Source: Echinometra lucunter (Eukaryota; Echinodermata; Echinoidea; Camarodonta; Echinometridae). From it: 64,000 nt of DNA. The DNA lies in contig CM057157.1 of the NCBI GenBank assembly GCA_029962745.1, positions 5,309,375 through 5,373,374 of the forward strand, in the 5' to 3' direction. Shown one piece after another: positions 1-12,900 of the stretch. The first letter of the stretch is position 1; the number at the start of each line of letters is the position of its first letter. Below the pieces are notes generated by a model. It was not told the DNA's origin and ran no database searches. It saw only the letters and a program-made list of their open reading frames with translations. A program made the position numbers and the translations under genes.

Positions 1-1773
1 GACCAACTTTAGGCCAAGCGGTAAAATATTTTATAGGCATAGAATGCATTTTGATGGCAATATCAGACTTCTTTTCATTATTTTCTGCGATAACTTTAGC
101 TCGCTCGCTTCGCTCGCTCGCATAATAACGATTATCCCCCTCTCACTTTTCGAAACAGACTTCGGCGGAGGCCTTCCGGGTTTCGTCCCCCCCCCCCCCC
201 CCCCCCACTCGTGACATGAAATCGCAGCCACTGATCATACTTATGGTCCCGATAAATAACAAAAGAAATTATGCATGCCACAAGCTGATTTCAGTAACTA
301 TTAAATATCAAAAGCGAGAAATGTTAGTTGATGACTCAAAAATTATACATCAGATGATACAAATATAGCTGAACAGTGTGCAGTTTTGTTGGAGGTAATT
401 TGAATATGATATCACAAATCAGTTTCATGAAATTTATGCTTATATTTGGAGTTAGGTTTCAGATTTTGTTCAATTTCCCACCCCGTTCAAAAATTAAAAA
501 AATTGTACAGGGTGCCGTTGCATAAAATTTGCTATTACAGTAACTTTGCCATCAATGGTAAATTTCATGGAATACTGGATTTTGATTGGCTGTTGAGCAA
601 CGTTACCATTGTAGTTACCATTCATGGCAAAGTTACTGTAATAGCAAGTTTTAATGCAACGGCACCCAGAGGTCATTGGTGTGTATGTGAGTGTATGTTC
701 AATCCCCGCACAATAGGCATGGACATCTATTAATCGACTGATTGGTTGATTGATTGATTGATTTACGAACAAGTACAACATATTGCTTCAGACAATGGCA
801 TTATCATATGAAACAGGAAAAAGAAAAGCATTGGTTGATAAAAGGGATCAGATAATAGCACATGTATAGTCGAACCTGACTCCCAGCAAAAGAGTAATAA
901 CAAATATTTCATTATTTAGCTCAAGCAAACAGTGACTGAGTTATCTTTAGATTTGCTGCTGAAAGTGATGATAGCTAATCATGAACATGACGAATTACAG
1001 ACAAAATAAAGAAATGTGAATACATGCAATAAGGATAAACACACACACACACACACGCCCACACGCACCCTCACAAGGCGTGGTATTAACAGGCATTATC
1101 CATGGCTTTTGTGTGAGGATTAAGCTCACACATACGCACACATAGACTCCTGTACAAAATTTTGATTTTTGTACATGGGGCTGGAAATTGAGCAAAATCT
1201 GACTTTTACCCACGTGTACATTGTTAGCTTCCCAATCGCCATGTGAAGTGGATATGTTGGGCAGTATATCTTCACTGTTATTATCAACATTATCTTGAAA
1301 TATCCTATTGATCATTTTCACCCATCATTCTGTCATGTGTTTTGTACCTCAAAATACAGGTTTTTATAAAGAATAGTGGAAATGTTCAACGGAAACCTAC
1401 ACCAACGAGAAGTGCATGGAGATGATCGAAATCTTTTGCAGAATTTTTAATAGTATAACCTATAACCTTTGTTTATAATAGATTTATCAAAGATTTCAAC
1501 AACTGATTGATTAAAATATCATTTCTTCTTTAAAAAGTGGGCTATAGATTTGTCCGCGCCATCGTCTCCTCCCTAAAAAAAAAGGGGGGGGGAATTAATG
1601 GCCTCCATCATTTGAAGTCTTAAATTCCGAAAGACCTGTAATAGGACTAATGGAGCTGGACTTATAATATTATCAACAAAAGAACATTAAAAGTTTTTTT
1701 TTTTTCAAATGAATTATCACTGCCCTCGGTTATGTACTTGCTTTTGTTTTCCTGTCTCTCTTTTTTTTTAAAG
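1..1773. other. Non-coding, repeat-bearing stretch upstream of the first receptor exon
   Basis: I see no supportable exon here. It contains a GCTCGCTTCGCTCGCTCG module (about 101-121) next to a 20-base C run (187-206), one MITE (510-667) and a short AC microsatellite (about 1037-1057). The receptor exon that follows begins in phase 1, so earlier coding exons, including the start codon and signal peptide, must lie in or before this stretch. I could not find them. Confidence 0.6.
510..667. mobile_element. MITE with GGGTGCCGTTGCAT terminal inverted repeats
   Basis: The left end GGGTGCCGTTGCAT and the following CTATTACAGTAACTTTGCC are matched in inverse orientation at the right end, giving arms of about 50 bp around a short core. 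The core holds TTTTGATTGGCTG, a motif shared with other MITEs in this window (34.3, 47.1, 47.9 kb). I could not define a target-site duplication. It has no coding capacity. Confidence 0.8.
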
Positions 1774-2112
1774 GTCATCCAGATGTACTGCTAAAGGAAA
1801 GTGAATCTTTTCAAATAACCATTCCGGTTATTACACGCAGAACTTACAACAGAACACATCTCCGTACAAACTCCTCTTTGGGATTTCGAGTGCTTATTTC
1901 TTATGTGGACATTGGTTCTGGTGCATTCAGAATCTCAGTAGGCACGGGCAGCGACCACCAAAATGTTCATCATATCGTCAAGACTAACAATAATGATGCA
2001 GATGATGTATACGTCACAACCAATCAAATGTGGATCGCTGTAATAGACACAGATAAAGAGGAAGGGAGCTATGGTCATGTGGAGATTACCATTACCTCTG
2101 TTATCTTACCAG
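1774..2112 (+). CDS. Receptor exon: CUB-like domain 1
   Basis: An acceptor AAAG precedes 1774 and a donor GTACAG follows 2112; phase 1 at both ends. The ~113 residues carry the CUB-like core [17 protein letters not shown]...FRISVGTG and N-glycosylation sequons (NRT, NSS). No cysteine pair is seen, so the classic CUB disulfides are absent. It is an extracellular binding module. It aligns by eye with the exons at 5429 and 10605. Confidence 0.8.
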
Positions 2113-3899
2113 GTACAGTATATTGTTTTCATTGTCTATTTTCATCGGAGGGGCAATAAAGGCAGTTTATCTTTTTCCCTGATTGATGCATGTCAAAAGA
2201 AATTATCAGTAGCTTAATAAGCACTGATTTCAAAGCGAATTATTTCACCCTTTCAGACGTCCACATCTGGGGGATAGTTTTTTCAACACATTTAAAAAAA
2301 CAAAAACAGCAACAAAAAAGATGCTGCTGCGGACATTGGGAAGTGTCAGTCCCATCAGAGAGAATCGAGCGTCAGCGACCTCTGAAATATCGACTTCAAA
2401 TCAATCAGTAACGTTCAATGCATGAGCCACGGTGAATTACTAGTATTTTGCCAATGAAAATGTGATGATTTGTTTTCATCCCCCCCCCCCCCAGCGAAAT
2501 TTATGATAATCTGGGGTATTTAAAAATATTTTTAAATTTGAAAATGCGATGGAAAGCCAGAAAAGGGGTGGGTTCTTTTTTCTTTTTCTTTTTTTTTTGC
2601 TCGCTCGCAAAATAAAAAAGAAAATGTGTGGTAGGGGGTCTGTGCGGGTGGGTGAGGGTGTGTGTTTATACTTAAGTGTGAGTTCGACAGAAAAAAAAAA
2701 TAGGCAGTAAAGTCGATCACCCCCCCCCCCCCCCCCCATCCTCAAAGTGGATTTAAGCCTGTGTCCTTCGCCTTCAGACTTTTTAAGGCAAGACAACATG
2801 TACATCTATCAATGCCGATGAATATACATGTAGGCTAAACAGTGAATGATAACGGAATGTATTGTTATCAGACTAATTGAAGACTGCACACCGCTGTTTA
2901 TAGTTGGTTGAAAATTAAGTTGAAGTTACACGGGCTTGGTAATGGACTAAATGGTATTTGGCCAAATGGCAGCAGGCCGTTCTTAATTATGGAGCTATTA
3001 TAAACGTTGATTATGTCAGTGTAGCTGAAAGTTTGTGTTATTCCTCTACAGAGACCTTATTCAAGTAATATTTGAAAGAATGCACTGGACAAAAAAGGAC
3101 AGTGATTTCTAATACAAGGTTTGAAGGTTAGCTTTATTTTGACATTTTTAGATACCTTTCAACCCCTAATCATGTTCTCTCTTTTCTGTAGTATCACAAG
3201 AATTGTATTTCTGCTCCACGAACCCCAGCTTTGGTATTCTCCTAAGTAAAACATGTGATGGGGTTTATGACTGTGCCGATTATGAAGACGAATCCTCATG
3301 CAGTAAGTTGTTGTTGTTGTTTTTTTTTTTTGGGGGGGGGGGAGTTGTTTGTTTGTTTCTTGGGGGATAATTATGTAAACAAAAACTTCATTTTGTGTAC
3401 AAAATGAATGGCAATGTCGCAACAAAGGATTGTGCTTAAATTGTCTCGCATTCATTGACTTGCGTGTTGTAAAATGACCGCCTAGAAACCCACTCGGTAA
3501 ACCTCCCGCGGTTTATGAACGAGCCAAAAGCGTATGAGAATGGGTAGCAAATTTAGAATGTGACGACTACTACTGAGAAATATACTTATATAGACACTAC
3601 AAGTTAAATCATTCTGCTTATAAATTTTATAGATAGTTACACTTCCAAGCGAATTAGCCAAATGACCTGCAATAAAGGGTACCGTTACGTGTATTTTAAC
3701 AATTTGACAAGCACTCTCAATTTGGCAACCCAGTCGATAATAGGCAAGTAATATAGATAAAAATTAAACATGATTTTGTCTTTTATTAATATGCCATCTC
3801 ATTGGCTAGTGCTGCTAAAGCGGCACTTCCTTATAATCTCATTTCATATTAGCAGTTCAATTAAAAAGATTGAAGATTCTTAAAAGGTTATTCTGCAGT

Positions 3900-3934
<35 letters not shown>

Positions 3935-6900
3935 TATATATATATATTTTTTTTTAAATTTTTTTTTTTACCTTTTCTGTTAAGGTGGGCGCTACATTTT
4001 GTGTCGCTCTCAACGACGTCGATGTCATTGTCTCGTGATTGCAATAAGAAGCATTTGGCTCACATTTAGCGATTCGGTGACTTTATAATAATTCAAATAC
4101 GAGACTGCCCTTTGTTTGGAGAAATTGGGCAGCTAAATCACTAGTACGTTCTTAACTTTAATCATACTTACTGTATCAACGCTATCAGATTTTATATTTT
4201 TTGAAATTATTTTTAGGGGGAAAAGAGCGGGTGATATTTAAAAAAAAACATCGGGCTTTTAAGAGGCCCGTATCCTTATTGACCGTTTAAAGCTGAACCA
4301 TCATATCACAGATCCGCTATGATGTAGTTAAGATATACGGATTACCACCCTGATTATGCGCAGGTACCATTATCGATAGCCTTATTCAATAATATATTTC
4401 ATGACAACAAACTCAGGTGGGATGATAACACAAGGCAAATCCAGACCAAGGAAGGAAGCTTAGATCTTTCCACATGAGAAGTCAAACCTTGGTTCTTTTC
4501 TATCAAAATGTGATCCAATCTGTGTCATGTTTCTGCTCAGTTGTTTGGTTTGGTGGACTGACAGAACAAAATAAAAAACTGGCGAGAATAGTTTCACAAT
4601 CGAGTAAGATCACTGGGATTCCTTTAACTCATTACCTACTGGAACCGGGTTGTTCTTGTATTAACCCTATGGGAATTAGTGCTTTCAGTAGTCAACGGGT
4701 TAACTAAGCTAGAGGAAATTGTTCAATCCGCAACATCTGTGAAATTTCACACCATCCTGAAGGATGAATCTCATCTGTTAAATGGGGAGTTAATTCTGAA
4801 TAGATCTGGTTGGATCAGACTCCCTAAAAATGGGGGGGGGGGGGGTATTGGGCATTGGTTTTTTGGTTTTTGAAGCTTTTTATGATGCAACTTATGTAGG
4901 TTTATGTAAGGTGAATGAGGGGTACTACTTTTACAGTAGACTCTGGTCTGTTCTTGTTTTGGTGTGTGTGTGTGGGGGGGGGGGCGCTTATGGTTCCTGC
5001 TCATGACTTTTGAATTTCATAATTACATGTATGCAATTTTTCTCAACGTAATAACTAAATTCATGCAGATACGGGGGGTATTGGTCATTGGTTATCGGTT
5101 ATTAAGTGCAATATGGTTTGTGGGTGGCAGGGGAAGGTATTTATGGCATAATTTTCTTTTGTTCCTTACTTTTATATAGGTTGTATTTTGTATGTACATG
5201 TCTTTCTCAGGTATTCATTTTGTATTTGTTAGGCACCCTATTGGTGCACACTGTATGTCAAAGATGTATTTTCTTTCTTGTTATGCAATTATGCGTAAAG
5301 AGTCCGAAAACAATTTTCATGTTTTTTAAAACATGACAATAAAAATTGAATTGAATTGAAATTGAATTGGATTGATTATGACCTGTCAAGCAGGCTACAC
5401 ATCTTTCTTTGTGTTTTGTGAACTGTAGGTCAACCCGCGTTATTTCTAAGCGACGGAGAAACATATGACTCGTATTCCGGCCTCAGTCGACGAACTTACA
5501 GAGTCTGGCTCTTTGAAACGAACTCCACCATTGGGTTTCGGATTGATTTATACTATGTTTATTCCAGCTGCTATCGTTACAACAATTACCGTTACTGTGA
5601 AGAAGCTACCATTCAAATTGGCAAAGGAAAGGATTCAACGAATCCTGAATCGGTGATCTCAAAGTTCAATACAATAGAGTACTACCAGTTTGGATACGGG
5701 CATTGGTATGTTAACAGTCACGAGCTATGGATTTCTGTACTGGGATCCAAAGTCGCCAGAGATTTCTTCGCTAGACTTCGATTCGACGTAACTGCAGTTA
5801 ATGTATCAAGTAAGTGTGCCTAATTGAAATCCCGATCTCTTACAATTCACTGAGAAAAAGAGACGAGATAATTACGGAAGGGAGGGGAAATTTAGCGCTT
5901 TGTCCCTGCTCCGTGCCTCATCGGATACTGTGGCGTAAGATCCGGTTAGTGACCTCAGGAAGATATGTGCCAAATTTCATGGAAAAAAACATGCAGTAGA
6001 ATGAACAATAATCATCAATGAAAATAGGCCAGACTTCACTTTTTATTTCCTCCCCCATTGGCAGTATGTACAGTTAGGGAGCAGATCGAGTTTGAAGAAA
6101 AGTGAAATTCGGCCTATTTTCATTGATGATCATTGTTCATTCTACTGTGAGTTATTTCATGAAAATTGGAACATACCTTCAGGAGGTCACTAACTAACAG
6201 GATCTTACGCCAAATGAAGTATCCTATATGGTAAGGAGCAGGGACAACGCCCTAAACTTTCTTCTCATTTGCATAATTTCCTTGTCTCTTTTGCTCACTG
6301 AAGCGTGGCGTAAGAGATCGAGATTTCCATGAAAATCAATTCAGATGAACTCCTCAAGAAGACTTATGATGGTAAATCAAATAAAGCGATTGGAATTTGG
6401 TCCATGAAAGGTCCATGAAAAAAGGGCTTTTCCAGTCCCATGTGCAAAATTATTAGCCTTTCTTTTTAACTACATCTTTCGTGCTCTATTCTTGCAAGTT
6501 TGCCTAGTTATGCGCTTTACAAAAATGTTTGATTATTTTTGTATTATTTATCAACTTACGTACAGACTCCTATGTATTCATTTAGTCATATTTATTATCA
6601 TAATTGACAGTCTTGGATTAGAACAGATTGTCCTTCTTGTTTGGCTGAGGACAGAACTAACTTGTTTCTTTAAATACATCTCTGAAAAATCATAAAGAAT
6701 TGGAAACCATGACAACGGAAGAAATTATCCGTTTTCCCTCCTCTAACAGGTTGGTTCATTTGCCGAGATTCAGACGTGAGCATATCACAAAATGAGGTTT
6801 GCAATGGACGGTACGAATGCAACAGCTATGAAGATGAAATATCTTGTGGTAAGAGAAAATATTCAAACTATATAACATAAAACTAAAACAGAATGTGCTG

Positions 6901-9900
6901 TAAGAGAGGCTTTAATGGAAAAAGCTTTAGGGAATGATTATAACGCTGGCAGTCATATTACTTGTACTACTATTACAAAAACAATACAGTGATCATGGTG
7001 ATAGTAATGAAAGTAATGATACAAATGCTATTAATAATCATAATGACAATAACAATAGTGATAATGATGTTACCAGTGAAAAAACAGCAACAGCAACAAT
7101 AATAACAACATTTGTGTTAATGATAAAGGTAACTACTTGTAAAGCTGTGGTGTGACGCTCCTGGGACCCCTATGCTGAAAAAAAAATGAAAATCAGCCTT
7201 CCCGCTTTTTGGGACACCAGGTACAGATCTCTGGCATGGAAAAAGGTGCACGCAAGAAGTCGCGTTCAGCTTTCACTTTGGCATAATAGTTATTACCAGG
7301 TAGCTTTAGCTTTAAGCGAATGCTACTTTTATCGATACGGCCAATTGTCTCTGTCATAGGAAAGAGGCCAAACTATGTAGCGCTATGGTCTGTCGGGTGC
7401 CCTTTATTCCTAGATGGAGAGTGGCAAATAAAGTGTGAAGGGCTGAATGCATAAAAAGTAGCAAATGCTTTTGCTAGCCTTTTGAAGCGAATCAGTATGC
7501 CTAAAACTAAGCAGTTGCTTTATAAGAGAAAGCTTATGTTAGCCAGGGTTAGATGGTACACATGCCTTTGACTGTGTTCGCAAATGCTAGCTTAAGGCAA
7601 GCAATTGGTCGAGCTGAAAAAAAAAATGCTAAAATTCGTATGCGTAAGCATTTGCTTGTAATTGGGGCCTTTTGCTTGCCTTGAGTTAGTATTTGCTTTT
7701 GGTTTCAACAATAGCATATGTGGGAAACCTTCCTCTTCTCTCCACCAGAGTCAGACATCCTCCTTCTATTCCATCATGTTCAGGTAGAAATATGTGTTTT
7801 AAAAACTCAGTTTTCCTTGTCGAAATGGATTACTTTCCGATAAGTTGAAGCATCAATTTCTTCTCAACTTATTCACTTCCGTTTTCCTTTTCTTCGTAGC
7901 ATTAAACATGATTCTTAAACGCAAAACTCCAGATTAAGCAAAAGCTCAAGCTGGTACGAACTTGCTTGAAAAATCGTAAGCAATGCTTTAGAGTGCAAGC
8001 AAAGGCGTTGTTAAATGGATATATATATATATATATATATATATGTATAAATGGATATATATATATATATATATATATAATTGGAACCAGCGGGATTCGA
8101 ACCTGGAGTTAAATACCCAAGATCTCGGCATTACTCCCAGTGTTAAAGATCGCCTGTTCGATCTGTAATGAAAATTACAGACTCCAGTTCATCGTGACTT
8201 GGCCGTGAACCAGAATAGCCTTGTGGTTAAGTCACTGCCCGGCAAGCAGTAGATGGCAGGTTCGAATCCCGCTGGTTCAAAGTTTTTCTGACTTGAGATT
8301 TTCATTACAGATCGAACATACGATCTTTAACACTGGGAGTAATGCCGAAAATTTGTTCACAAATCATTAATTTCTCCCATTAAGCTTCTTCATTTACTAT
8401 CTATTTGTCCACGGCGTACCGTTGCATATTAATGAGTCAAAAAGAAGAGGACCTTAGGTATTTGACTCTAGTTCATCGTGCCTTAGCCGTGAACCAGAAT
8501 AGCCTTGTGGTTAAGTCGCTGCTGGCAAGCAGTATATGGCAGGTTCGAATCCCGCTGGTTCCAATTTTTTCTGACTTGAGATTTTCATTACAGATCGAAC
8601 ACACTATCTTTAACACAGGGAGTAATACCGAAAATTTGTTTACAAATTATCAATTTCTCCTATAAGCTTCTTTGTTTACTATACATTTTTTTTAACAAAA
8701 AATTTTTTCACAAGTCCACAAAAAAGTTTGCACCAGATCCTTCAATTTAAATTTCATAAATGAAAAAGCGCCTTCGTGACAAGCTCAGTCGCTTCTGTCC
8801 CGTTTCATGTTCCTTCGAACATTTTAGCTATTCTTGCTCCCCCCCCCCCCCCGCGAAATAAAAATCTGCGCAAGGCGATTGAGTGAGCCCATCCAGTTAC
8901 GATATTCACCCTTTAATCTGTTATGTATGCGGTCAGCTGCACCAGATCCTTCAATTTAAATTTCATAAATGAAAAAGCGCCTTCGTGACAAGCTCAGTCG
9001 CTTCTGTCCCGTTTCATGTTCCTTCGAACATTTTAGCTATTCTTGCTCCCCCCCCCCTCCCCCGCGAAATAAAAATCTGCGCAAGGCGATTGAGTGAGCC
9101 CATCCAGTTACGATATTCACCCTTTAATCTGTTATGTATGCGGTCAGCTGCATCGTTAGTCAAGCTAATGACGCTTTGCGCAATTTTCGGCCTTTTTATA
9201 CTCCAACCATCTCGGGTTTTTAAAGCCATTTGGTCTAATACCAGTTGGTCTATTTCCCAGATCGTCCAACACTACTATGGCGAAACCCATTTGATCTACA
9301 ATCAATCTGGTCTAATTGCCATTTGCTCCAATCATTACTTGGTCTAATACCCACTTTGGCTGTTTATCATTTTATCTAATGATCATGTGATCTAATTGCC
9401 ACTTCGTCTACTTAGTTTTTCCTCACTTTCGTTTAATAACCACTTGGTCTATTACCATTTCGTAGTTTCAGATAAACTAAGTGGTGTTAGACCAAGTGAG
9501 TATTAGACGAAATGAGCATAGCCTAATTGGAAATTAGACGAAATCGTAAATGTGCTAAGTGGCAAATAGACTAAATGGTTATTAGATAAAGTGGTTGTAG
9601 ACGAAATGAGATTAGACCATGTGGGATTAGACCAAATGGGCATTAAACAAAGTGGGATTAGACCAAGTGACAATTCACCACCATCTCTAAGTTTCTTTTC
9701 ATTCTCAGTGTTTGTGTAAATTTACTCAAGCGTAAGGTCCATTGTCTGCAGCTGGATCAGGAAAGCTGAATGGCTTCCTACTCGACTATCGACTCATTCG
9801 GGAGAAATTAAGCAAATTTTCCTTCTACTTGTTTTCTGGCATACCTCCTTCATTTTTTTTTACATAATATGAGGTATCATTATAAAAGAGAAAATTATGA

Positions 9901-12900
9901 ATTCTTACGTAATGTGTTTCTTTTTTCCAAAAGAATCAAGTTCACTAACGTAAAAACTAACTCGAAGTTACAATTTGTGCGTGCAAATGAAATTTTGGTA
10001 CGACCACTTTCCAGTATGTTAATTCAGTCATGAAACATGAACAATAAGTTATACATCAAATGAAAGAAGAGCAGAGCGTTGCAGACATGTTTATCTCATC
10101 GAGGAAATTATTCATTATGATAGAAAATATTTGCCATGAAATCCGGTTTAGAAAAAAAAAACTGAACGTACATCGTCGCTACCATACAAATGGGAAATTG
10201 GATATTTCATAGCATAAGGAAAGGTACGGTTTGCAAATTCTCCTGGTAATGGGCATTATTATCATTTTTATTCAAGTAGCAGTGCAGCCAGATCCAGGAA
10301 CTTTTCAAACCACGAATACATCAGTGACTTGTCAAGCACAACATGTCGCCTACATACGCCAGCTCCCTCCCCACACCTTCACAAAGAGGTCAAGAAAAAA
10401 TGAGTTAAAGATTAGTCCCAGTCCCACCCTACACAGGAGGTTCTGTTTTGCCCCTGAGGATCAAATTCTAGGGAAAGTAACCCTATACATGATTATTTAT
10501 ACGGTGACTTCAGTTTCAGAATGATATTAAAATGCCATCTAGAAATATGTAGCTATTTCAGCTAGATTAGGTAAATAAGTTTTGATTTTTAATCGGTTTT
10601 ACAGATCGTTCGACAACTATCATCGGTAAAGGTGAAGCTTACGCTATCTCGGATTTGGTGCTGTCCCCACGAGATTACCATGTTTTCCTGTTGCAAACTA
10701 ACTTCGGCTGTGGATTCCACATCAAGTTCCAACATATCTTCCTTGATTGTTGTGATATGAATGTCCAAATCGGAAGCGGAAATGACCCATCAGATGATCG
10801 ATCCGTGGTGAAATCCATACGGGATTACGCAAATTATGTTGATGATATGAACGTAAGAAACAGTAGTATGTGGCTTGTCCTAGCTGGCGGAAAGAATTCC
10901 ATCGTTGGTCTTGTAGATATCATTGTTACTGCGATTAATGTTTCCGGTGAGTACAGCATCTGCTCAGAACATCAGCATTTATTGCATGTGGCCCTTCTTA
11001 TAAAATCGTCCCGGTTTCGCAGTCTACACTCTAAATTTCTTAGATTAGTCGATTGTTATTATAGGGAAAAATCCAAAATTAGATTAAAGTATAATCTGTT
11101 TAATCAATAAGATACAGTTGATACAGTTAATGATGACTATGCACAAGGTTAATCTTTATTCAACCTTCATCTCTCTGTGTCTTCTAAAATAAGGATTTGT
11201 AGTGCTTCATAATCGCGGAAATCAGAGTAACCAATTAAGAGTCCACTTAATGCAAACCCAGAGAAGGAAGTGATGGATTTGAAATTCGCATTTCAAAGTC
11301 ATTAAGTCATTCATGTTATTAAGTTAGATGTTGCATATCGCACCCATAAAGAATCATAATCTCCAAATTCAAAGAAAATTCGAGCCATGTGGTTTAAATT
11401 TATATATGTTGTTTATAACCATGTATGTTTTTCGTACTACTTTCATTTTATGAGTGAATATTGAACTGAATTAATTTTCAATGAGTGCAAATAAAGTCAG
11501 CTATATTGAGCCTAATTCAGTCAAAGTCCTTTTTTTTTTTTTTTAAACATGCTTTCATTTGTGAATTGTAGATGTTCACGTAGATCGGTGTAATAACATG
11601 GGTCCACATGGCATTCTCATGATGCGTATACATGTATTACTTTGTCCTCACATGGCTCTTCCCGTTCGTATTCAGAAGACGTATGCCTCTCAGCGCCCTG
11701 TCAAAACGGAGGTACTTGTGGTCTCACCACAAGCGGTTACCAGTGTGAATGCAACTATCCGTTTACCGGGCAGAACTGTGAAATAGGTATGTTGAGATGT
11801 TGGTAGGTTGGGATGCAGGGATGGTCTCCTGTATTCCCGGAAAATTGTGTATGCAATTTTTGCAATCACGATTATTTTATCTTTCATCTTTCCGTCATAG
11901 GTTAACCATTTCTCTTTTGGTTTGTTTTTTATCTATGCCCTGTGGAGTTTTCCACTGTGAGTCCTCGCAAAAACAATATATAGTTCTAGTACATATATCA
12001 CTATTAAACCTATATTTAAAAATGATAATCAAGCAACAATGAGGTTCCAGTTTAATTATACGCATAATTTTGTACATAAAGTGTCGGGGTATGTTGCGTG
12101 TAGGCTTAAGGTAACCTTTTTTCATCAATTAAGTCTTCATCCAGAACGGAAAGTGAAGTGAACGTATCCTCGCCATGACTCTGATCTTTTTCTCTTTTTA
12201 CTTCTCGACGGAAATCTTCTTTTCTGTATTCAGAAGACGTATGTCTCTCCAGGCCCTGTGAAAACGAAGGTACTTGTAGACTCAATAACAACAGTTACAA
12301 CTGTGATTGCAACGATCCATTTACCGGGCAGAACTGTGAAATAGGTATGTTGAGAAAAGGTTGCGGGATGGGGGGGGGGGGCAGGTGCTCTGCGTATTTC
12401 GAGTAAATTAAGCGTGTATTTTTGCTCATTTAAATTACTGTACCTATTGGATTCTTACCAAGTCCCTAATCTCCATGAGTATCTAGCCCACGTGCACGCC
12501 CCGATCTGTTTACCAGGTAGAACTGTGAAATAAGTATGTTTTAAAAAATGCTGGGTGTGTGGGCATGGGCTCCCTGTATTAAGCATATGAATTTACTGAA
12601 TGGGGATTAGGATTTGTTTATTTTAAAAAAAAAATCCTCCTTTTCTTTGTATTCAGAAGACGTATACGCCTCTCTGTGCCCAGTCAAAACGGAGGTACTT
12701 GCACACTCACTAACGGCAGTTACCTGTTTGACTACAACGATCCATTTACCGGGTAGAATGGTAAAACAGGAACGTTGAGGAAATGCTTGGGATTGGGGCT
12801 TGGGAGTTCTGTAGTCAGAGTAAATAACACATGGGATTTTACCAATCAAAATTGCTATACCTATCGGATTCTTACAAGACCACATTTTCTGATCGACATT

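Larger units (their letters stand above)
6849..10604. other. Long repeat-filled intron
   Basis: No exon is seen between LDLa 2 and CUB-like 3. It holds TA microsatellites (about 8019-8081), a tRNA-derived SINE cluster, a 209-bp tandem duplication and a GGTCTAAT fold-back, each listed separately. The open frame at 10231-10524 has no recognisable domain and no good splice context. Confidence 0.7.

Noticed and set aside
8209..8280. Functional tRNA gene
   Set aside because: The acceptor stem and box B fit, but the anticodon loop lacks U33, and the copy shares a non-tRNA tail with neighbours, so it is a SINE.
10231..10524. A possible extra receptor exon upstream of CUB-like 3
   Set aside because: No recognisable domain is present and no flanking AG/GT pair keeps phase 1; the LDLa 2 exon joins directly to CUB-like 3 in frame.
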